Assembly: GCA_900545185.1 (NCBI GenBank)
Contig: UQYH01000034.1
Span: 1 to 19,031, forward strand
DNA from: an uncultured Eubacteriales bacterium
GTDB taxonomy: Bacteria; Bacillota; Clostridia; UBA1381; UBA9506
Reading direction: 5' to 3'
Length of the DNA: 19,031 bases
Made by a program: the position numbers and the translations under genes. Positions 1 to 7,900 of this stretch are shown here, in pieces. The stretch's first letter is position 1, and each line of letters begins with the position of its first letter. A model generated the notes under the pieces. That model was not told where the DNA came from. It made no database searches and saw only the letters and a list, made by a program, of their open reading frames with translations.

Positions 1-81
1 TGTCGTCCTCGCAAGGCGACAGCCTTCCTTCGTCCTCCGCACCGAAAATGCAAATAATTTTTCTAAATGGAAGGTCGAAGA

Positions 82-188
82 GTTTAAATAGAGAAAATTT
101 TTTAAAAGACAAGGCAAAAAGCAGGAGGCATACCGGCGTATAGCGCTGCTTTTTAACGCAGTATTTTAAGAAATTAGCCTATTTAAAC
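82..188. repeat. Nested imperfect palindrome, MITE-like or RNA-hairpin element
   Basis: Three sets of inverted arms are nested in order. GTTTAAATAG (82-91) pairs perfectly with CTATTTAAAC (179-188). The 15-base arm 96-110 pairs with 161-175 at 13 of 15 positions. AAAAAGCAG (116-124) pairs perfectly with CTGCTTTTT (146-154). At the centre ATAC (130-133) pairs with GTAT (138-141). The element starts 18 bases beyond the GH3 stop codon. The symmetry suggests either a small non-autonomous mobile or repeated element or a long transcribed hairpin. No coding sequence is supported in 1-206; a short open stretch in frame 2 ends at 91. Confidence 0.55.
116..154 (-). terminator. Candidate intrinsic terminator of the operon
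   Basis: Read on the minus strand, this is a 9-base stem AAAAAGCAG/CTGCTTTTT with a central ATAC/GTAT helix, and the 3' arm ends in five Ts. It lies about 50 bases past the GH3 stop, where the operon transcript should end. Symmetry means it could also terminate transcription arriving on the plus strand. The stem is short in G+C and the T-run is partly inside the stem, so strength is uncertain. Confidence 0.45.
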
Positions 189-206
189 CATATGGAGTTT
201 GACTCC

Positions 207-1874
207 CTAATGCCTAATACTGCCCATACGTGTTACATCATATGGCGGCTTGCCCATAAACGGCTGTTCCCCGTATACACCTGCCACAAATGATTCCTGA
301 ATCTCACACGAGGGCATATAGGCGTTTACAAAGGTGCAAGCATCGTCCATAAAATCATAATCGATGTACGGATACCCAAAGGCAACGCCGACCGACTTTT
401 CGCGCCCCAGCGTATACGCATAGCGCAGCGCCCAGAATACATCATCATAAAAACCGGGCTGACCCTTGGGACAATGAAAGGACACCAGCGCCGCATATAC
501 AATCAGGTCACTTTTGGCCGCCACATTTTGAATATCCGTAAAGTTTTCCAGCTTGCCGCGCAAATCCACTTTAGCGCCGCGCGCTTCAAAGGACTTCTTC
601 ATTGCCTCCAGCCGCGGTAAAAATTCATCGGAATGTGAATACGCAATAATGGTCACATGCTTGATGTGTTCCTTGGCAACGGGTAAAAACGATTCGGTAT
701 TGCGCACCAGGGTCACGCCCCGACGGGCAATTTCCTGCTGCACATGTGCCGTTTCGGCGCAAGCCTCCTCCATTGTCATATTCTCATCTTCCGTCTCGTC
801 AAACAAGCCCAGCCTTTCTTTTAACGCAAGCACGCGGCGGCAGGCATCATCAATGCGTTCTTCGCTTAAGCGGCCGTCTGCCACACCCTTTTCAATAACC
901 TCTACCGCATCAACACCCACGCCCAAAAGCACGTCATTACCGGCCTTTAACAGCTCGACATACAAATCGTCACGCTCGTAAAAGCTGGTATAACCGCCCA
1001 TGGTAACATCATCGCTGATAACCACGCCCGAAAAGCCCAATTTGCCTTTTAACAGTCCGGTAATGATGTTATACGATAAGCCGGACGGCAAATATCGGCC
1101 GTTTTTCGTATCACCGTCCACCGCCGGGAACGCCGTAGCGCCGGACATGATGGTATATACCCCGGCCTCGTCAATCATGGCTTTAAAGATTTTGCCCTGC
1201 TTTTCCATCCATTCATCCACACTGCTGTTAATTTTGGCCGAAACCACATGGTTATCACGCGGATCGGAAGGCTCGCGTCCCGGAAAATGCTTGGCACAGG
1301 CCGCCACACCCTTCGACTGCATACCGCGGATAAAGGCCACCACATGGCGTGTCAGCGTTTCGGCATCGCACGAAAAGGTACGTGTAATTTCGCCGGAAAA
1401 GGGGCTGAAAAGGTCAACCACGGGCGTCCACAGCCAGCGGCAGCCCACCAGTCTGTTTTCCTGCCCGATGCAGGCGCCCAGCCGATAGCTCAATTCCTCG
1501 CTGTCCGCCGCACCGACAATCATGCCCATTGCATAGTCACTTACATCCGAATAGCTGTAAACGCCGGCCGCATCGTTGGCACACAACAGCGGATAGGTTA
1601 AAGAGGGCTTTATGCCGTCCAGCCACTTCCGATAGGTTTGGGAGGTGAAATGAAAGCTTGTATCCAAGCTGCCGTCAATGCCGTTTACATCCACATTACC
1701 ATGCATCCACAGACCGCCAAACTGCTGTTTTTTCATAATCTCGGCCGCTTCCTGTGCGCCGCGTGCCTCTTTGTAGTCGCGGTCGGCACGCAGCATCAAA
1801 TCAGACTGTCTGACCAGAAGCGTTTGCGCTATTTTTTCACGCAGGGTCATTGCTTTAATATCCGGTTTTTTCAA
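207..1874 (-). CDS. Glycoside hydrolase family 3, beta-N-acetylhexosaminidase-like
   Basis: This is a 555-residue GH3 enzyme with no signal peptide, so it probably acts in the cytoplasm on imported oligosaccharides. The N-terminal (beta/alpha)8 barrel spans about residues 8-355. The family nucleophile is the first Asp of ISDDVTMGG (D288). The His-Asp acid/base loop of the NagZ-like branch appears as KHFPG (195-199) followed by RDNH (206-209) instead of the textbook GHGDTxxDSH, so H209 and D207 are the likely general acid/base pair. A second domain (about 370-555) begins with GVTLVRN and resembles the GH3 C-terminal alpha/beta sandwich. The start is TTG, supported by an AAGGAGG ribosome binding site (1882-1888) 7 bases upstream. 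It is the last gene of the operon, 121 bases after the giant lyase gene. The exact substrate is not readable; N-acetylhexosaminidase is the best family-level guess and beta-glycosidase or phosphorylase activity is possible. Confidence 0.88.
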   Translation of the reverse strand: MKKPDIKAMTLREKIAQTLLVRQSDLMLRADRDYKEARGAQEAAEIMKKQQFGGLWMHGNVDVNGIDGSLDTSFHFTSQTYRKWLDGIKPSLTYPLLCANDAAGVYSYSDVSDYAMGMIVGAADSEELSYRLGACIGQENRLVGCRWLWTPVVDLFSPFSGEITRTFSCDAETLTRHVVAFIRGMQSKGVAACAKHFPGREPSDPRDNHVVSAKINSSVDEWMEKQGKIFKAMIDEAGVYTIMSGATAFPAVDGDTKNGRYLPSGLSYNIITGLLKGKLGFSGVVISDDVTMGGYTSFYERDDLYVELLKAGNDVLLGVGVDAVEVIEKGVADGRLSEERIDDACRRVLALKERLGLFDETEDENMTMEEACAETAHVQQEIARRGVTLVRNTESFLPVAKEHIKHVTIIAYSHSDEFLPRLEAMKKSFEARGAKVDLRGKLENFTDIQNVAAKSDLIVYAALVSFHCPKGQPGFYDDVFWALRYAYTLGREKSVGVAFGYPYIDYDFMDDACTFVNAYMPSCEIQESFVAGVYGEQPFMGKPPYDVTRMGSIRH

Positions 1875-1915
1875 AATATTTCCTCCTTGTTGTTCAAAAA
1901 ATCTATGCTGTTTTT

Positions 1916-1957
1916 AAGGACGTGTGGCAAAATCATTTCATTTTGCCACACGTCCTT
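1916..1957 (-). other. 18-bp perfect intergenic hairpin between lyase and GH3 genes
   Basis: AAGGACGTGTGGCAAAAT (1916-1933) and its exact reverse complement (1940-1957) flank a 6-base loop CATTTC. It sits in the 121-base gap, 38 bases after the lyase stop and 42 bases before the GH3 start. On neither strand is the stem followed by a T-run (minus strand continues AAAAACAG), so it is not a canonical intrinsic terminator. An RNA-processing site or a 3' stabiliser of the lyase message is a likelier reading, which would set different levels for the two proteins. Confidence 0.7.
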
Positions 1958-1995
1958 TGGAGCTTTAGAAAAATAGTGCAGAATGAACAAACGCT

Positions 1996-4900
1996 TTATG
2001 CAGTCTGTGTATTTTGCTGCAGCCCCTCACTTCTAAGCAGCCTGTAAAATACGGTTGCTGCCTGTGCCCTTGTGGCAGATGCCTTGGGCATAAAGCGGCC
2101 GTCGTCCATGCCCTGCATCAGCCCTTCGGCAGCGGCCTGTGCCACAAAATCGCTTGCCCAGTCCGCAATACTTGCCTTGTCCGTATAATCCGGCAGATCG
2201 GCTTTCTGTTCTTGCAGTTTTTGCATCAGCCGTGCCGTCAGCACAATAATTTTGCACATTTCCTCGCGCGTTACCGTATCATTGGGACGAAAAGCCACAT
2301 CCTGTGAGATAATCCCGTTATCAAGCGCCGTTTGAATAACGCCTGCAAACCAGTCCATCGGTTTCACATCCGAAAATGTGTTTTGATAGCTGCTTTCCGC
2401 AAGCCCTGCACTGCGGACGGCCATAGCCGCAAGCTCTGCACGGGTCACATTATTTTCGGGCATAAACAGTGTACCGTAACCGTTTAACACGCCTTCCTTT
2501 GCCATGGCGCGAACGGCTTCCTCTGCCCAGTGCCCCTCTATGTCGTTAAAGGTTTTGTCGTCATCCGGCTTGGGTGTATCGGTCGGTTTGGGGGTTTCAG
2601 TCGGTTTGGGATCGGTCGCTCCGCCGCCACCGCCGCCGGTCACACCGCCGCGGTTGCCGCTCGGGTCGTTGTCCTCTACTACGTCACCCTTTTCACGGCT
2701 GAAAACAAGCTGATCATTTTCAACATAAAACCGAATAGCCGAACCGTTTAAGAATACATTTTTAATGTTGCCGTTTGACATAACTGCAACCTGCTTAATA
2801 TCCACCGCGTCATCGGCCTGCAGCTTAATGCTGCTGCCCTCCTGCTCAAACGAGAGATTCCCGACCGTTTCCGAAGCCTTTAAAACAACCTTGCCGCTTG
2901 CGTTTTTAATGTAGCTGCCGCCGTTTATAATGGCCTCTGCCACCGTGCCGTCTGCATTCTCACGCACCAAGGCAAGCTCGGCATCCGTTTCGTATTGACC
3001 AAAGGTATGCGTTGCCTCTGCTTCGTGGTCATAATCCAGCATATAATACGTATTGTTTGTTGTGCCGTCCACCGTTGAGGTAATTTTCATCGCCGTTGCA
3101 TCATAGGTCGGCACGCCCAAGTCAATGCGTTCGACCGATACATCGCCCTCTGTTTTATAGGGGAACAGCACCGTATCAAACGTTTCTTTGCCCGTTACGT
3201 CCTGTTTCATGTAATAAGCGTACGGCGCTTCCTCTGCAACGCCCCACGAGAACGTATCATAGCCCATTTCCTTCACAAGCGAAGCGCCTGTATCTGCCGA
3301 TACGATTTTCATATTCGCGCCGGAAGAAAAGTCAGAGTAAATCAGGTTCTTTTCGGTATCCGTTCCCATGTTGGAGGCCGCAGACATGTGCCAAAGCTGA
3401 CGATAGGTGTGCGCCGTTTCATTCTCCGGCGGTGTTAACAGATCCGAAACAATCCAAAAATCGGGCTTTAACATCACAACGCTTCGTCTGTGCTTCACGC
3501 CGTCCACATGCTCATAGGTTTCGGGATCAATTGAATCATACGCACCGGAGGTCACACTGAAAAAGTCATACGCGCCGTTTGTGACCCAATTATGCTTTTT
3601 GCCTCGTTTTTCCGCTTCCGCCGTATCAATGTTATCCGTCCGCAGCAAATAGTTTTGGCTGGTGTTGTCCACCTCTACCGTGTTATGTGCCCGTGTGCTG
3701 ATCATATAACGGCGGATCGGCGATGCATTGTCATAGTTATAATAACCGGGGTCAATTAAAAACGAACGGCGAAAAGCATTCACTGTCATTGAATTTGTAT
3801 CGGCATGACCGTGACCGCCGAAGCCGGAGCTATCCATTAAGGTAAACATGGCATCGTCCGTCCAGTCCGAACGCATCAGCGCATACATCGGCCCTTCATA
3901 CAGCCTCGATGTCCACTTAGGCATAACACCCTTGCGTCCATAGGTGTTGACAAACAAAAATTCTTCATCGGGCATCAAATCATAAAACAATTCGTTTTTC
4001 GGTGTTAAATTGCTGTTTGTCTTGCCGTTATCACCCCAGGCTATGCCGATGCCGTACGGCGCAATCAGCAGACTGTTGTAAACAGCAGCCTTGTAAAGTC
4101 GCTGCTGCACCTCCTCCGAATAATCCAAGCCGTACATTTTCAGCTTTTTCCAATACTCGGTAAAAGAGGACATAACGCTGGTGCTGTAGCCGTCCGTTGC
4201 TTCAATATAGGCGCCGTCCGCAAAGTAACTGCGCCGCACCAGATTTTCCATAACGGATTTTGAACTGAGAATCAATTCCTGCGAAACGGAAAACTCCGGC
4301 AAAAACATAGCTGCCATGCCATAGGCCTCCGATTCGTATACCTTTTGGTTCGCACCGAGATTAGCCACACGCTCATCCGTCAGATACCGTTCCAGCTCCG
4401 TCATGTTATCCCATAGATTTTTAAGAATTGCAGTGCACACATTTGCCGTCATATATCGGCTGTTCATCACGCTTTCCAGCATAGGAATCAGCGATGATTG
4501 CAGCCGCATGGCAGTTGAAAGCGCCGAAGGGTACATACCGCGCCACACGATGTCCTTCATGCCGCCGGGCGCCGAAGCCAAATCACTGTATTGAATCCAT
4601 CCGCTATTGATCCATTGCGGCCCTGTGCCCTCTCCCTGCGTATCGCGGATAAAGTCCATCAAATTCCAAAGAATGGTATACGCATAGGTTTCATCACCCG
4701 TATATACATATTCGGCCGCTGTCTCTTCAAAAAATTCCATGCGGACGTGCTGCGTCATATATTCGCTCTCCGCATTTTTAACATAGTGCCAGTCGTTACC
4801 GCCGGGAATCCCGTTAAAGTTGCAGGCAACCTCCATAAAGTTATCCATGCTCGTGCCGTCCTCTGTCCAGTCTGACCCTTCCAGATAGACCAACAACTCC

Positions 4901-7900
4901 TTGCTTTTTGCATACGGTTCTTCCAGTTTGGCCGTTACAAGCAGCTTGGCATCTGTTACATCACACGAAGTGGAAAGCCCCGTTAAGTCAAAGTTTAAAA
5001 CGGTATCGGCTGTTTTTTCGCCCTGAAATTCGCCGAACATGCGCACTTCCATTTCCTGCTCGTCACCGTAATTGCGGTAGCGGTTGCTGCCGCCGCGGAT
5101 CGTCATATCGCCGCAGGCCTCAAAGGTCTGATAGCTGCCGTCCACCTTCACCAACAGCTTGGGCCGCACCGAGGGATCTGCCGATTCGCGCGAGAGGATG
5201 CGCACTGCCGTATCCTCATTATACCGTGCGCCCAGCTTATAGCTGGAATATGAACCTTTGTTGACAAAGCGCGCCTTTACGGGGATTTCATACTGCTGAT
5301 AGGTATGAGAGCGAATCACGCCCAGTCCCTGATAGTTTTTGCTGTAGCGCGTGGTGTGCACACCGGTTACCATAAAGCCGTTGACAAAGCTGGGGTCACG
5401 CGCAACGCCTGTGGATAAAAAGCTCTTGGGCCGGTTGCGCATATAGGTGAGCAGCTCTTGTTTGGCCGTTTCATAGTCATTACCGTTCTTCACGGCGGCC
5501 TCAATCCCTTTCAGACCGCTGCGGCTGTAATCAAACTTGCCTTCGCTGACCCATGCACCGTTTTCCCATACGCCGAAAAATTCCGCATCGCTCATGTACT
5601 GCGGATCTTGTATTTCTTCGTCGGGCAGCACCGTAAATGTAAGCTCCTTGGTTTTCACCGCACTGCCGTATACAATCACAGCTTTCATGGTCACGGTTTG
5701 CGGACTGCCGTCCCACCGCTCGCGAATGACGCGGCCGCTGTTTGTGATAACGTTTTCGTTGCTGCTCTGCCACAGGTATGTGCTGCCGTACGGGCCGCCG
5801 GAGGGCAGGCTTAAGCTGCTTGTCACCTGCGTGGGGTCAGAATCCGTAAAGCTGAAAAACGTGAAGTTGTCCAGGGTTAAAAATGCCGCATCCTGTTCTG
5901 CCACCGTTTCATCGGCTCCGTAAATCGGCATAATCGTAAAGGTAAACGTCTTTTGCTGTCTGAAAATACCGTAACGGAGTGTTGCCGTTATCGTCACCTG
6001 CGGCTCAAACCCCAAATCCTGCGGACGGTTCACCTTACCATCCGCCGTAACAAGGCTTTCGTCCGAGCTTTCCCAGGTGATGGATGAACCGTATCGTCCT
6101 TCCGTTATCAAATTCAAATCCGCATTCAGCTTACCGGCTGCCGGGGCAGGATAGATGCCGCGGATCATATCCTCCGTCAGCCATTCGGCATCATAGCCGG
6201 GACGCATCCAGTCTGTCGGCTGCGCCTTAAAGGCACGTACATCCGAAAAATAAAATTTAAAAAAGTTTGTACCGCCGATGTCGGCGTTGTAGCTTAAAAG
6301 CCCGGTACAGCCGATACTGTACGGATACAGCTCTCTTGCCACACATTCTCCGTTCATCCAAACCGAAAACCTGCCGCTCACGCTGTCCGAGAGCACGGTT
6401 TGCCGAATGGTGCCCGTAAAAGGCTTGGTCAGGGTTTCTGCCACACTGCCGTCTGCTGTGCGGTGCTTTATGTTAAAACGACCGTCACTGTTCCAGGTAA
6501 TCATGGTCACAACGCCGCTGCTGCCGCGGAAATACTGCGTCATCGCACCGCTGCCCTCGCGCTTTATCATAAAGCTTGCGGCCGCTAAGTCACCGATGTT
6601 TTCTTTAGAAGGCTGAAAATACAGCGTTACATTGGTATTGGGAACAGAGTTTGCCAGAGGAATAAATTCGTTGGCATTTCTGCACACCTCTACCCAGCCG
6701 TCATGCTCTTCTATGTAGCCATTCCAGCCGCGTGTGCTGGCGTGCGGCGCAATGTTATAATCCAAATTGTTGTCGTACGGATTAATATAGTTTCGCTCGC
6801 CGTCACCGTCTATTTCGGGAATGTGCTTGGTAAACGGCTCCAAATGTACAAGCTCCAGCTCTGTCAGTTCGGGAAACTCGGCCACATTTTGGTCAAGAGG
6901 TACAACCCCGAAGGTAAAGCTTTTACTCAGGCTGAAATCGCCGTTTGTCACGGTGGCCGTCAGCGTTACATAAATATCCTCACTGCCGTCCTGCGGGCGG
7001 GATACTGTTCCGTCCGCTGCAATCAGCGTTTCGTTGGAGGATTGCCAACGGATGGTGCTGCCGTGCGGTGCCGTGGTATATAAATGTAAGCTGTCGGTTA
7101 AAAGCCCCTCTGAGGGCATGGGCGTACGCAAAAGACTGTCTCGCGTTAAGGCGTCAAAATCGGCGCGCAGCACCTCCAAATCACCGTCGCCGCCGCGCAA
7201 AACGGTTGTCTGATAGGTTTTGGTGGCAGTCGCTTCGCCGGAGGTAAAGGTTGCCGTCAGTGTCACGGGCGTATTCTCCGCACCTCTTGTTACCGTACCG
7301 TCTGCCGCTATCACATCGGGCGCAGAGCTTACCCAGCGGATAATGCTGCCGCGATCTCCCTTGGCCGGCAAAGTCAAATTACCGGCAATCATGCCTTCGC
7401 TTAACTCAGCCGAGCCGAATAAGCGGCTATCTGTCAACTCCTCGCTGTCGTAACGTACGGTGCGTTCGTCATCCATGCCGCAATAATAAAATTTAAAATT
7501 ATCAACCGTGATAGAGGCCGCCCGGCTCTCCATAAAAAAGTATAAATGCGAAACACCGCCGGGATTGACGGCTGCATCCTCCAGCACCAATTTGTTGTTC
7601 AGCAAAAAGTCGGCACGTCCGTTATCGGTATCAATTACCATAGTGACTTTAAGCTTTTTTTGTCCGTCAAACTCCGTTACATAAAAGTTCTGCGGTGTAT
7701 ATACGTCTCCCTCCACCGTATAGATCGCAACACGGTTATCCATCCAGCGGATGTCTGTATGACGGTTTTGCGTACCGTTCGGCCAGATTAAAATATTGCT
7801 GCCGACCGCCTCGCGTCCCAGCGTAAACTCAAAGCCCAGCTTGCCGCCGACGGTTGTTCTTTCATCATTTAAGTACACACGCGCACAGGTGATACCTGCA

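Noticed and set aside
2..91. Open frame at the left edge on the plus strand, ending TAG at 89-91
   Set aside because: Only about 29 codons, no recognisable domain, and it runs into the palindromic element; it is more likely non-coding repeat than a gene end.
1896..1946. Internal promoter for the GH3 gene (TTGCCA, 17 bases, CATAGA)
   Set aside because: The -10 matches only 3 of 6 positions and the -35 lies within the perfect hairpin; chance is the simpler reading.
2620..2637. CCGCCGCCA-type run as a DNA microsatellite of interest
   Set aside because: It simply encodes the six-glycine part of the linker before the SLH domains; it is covered by the linker feature.
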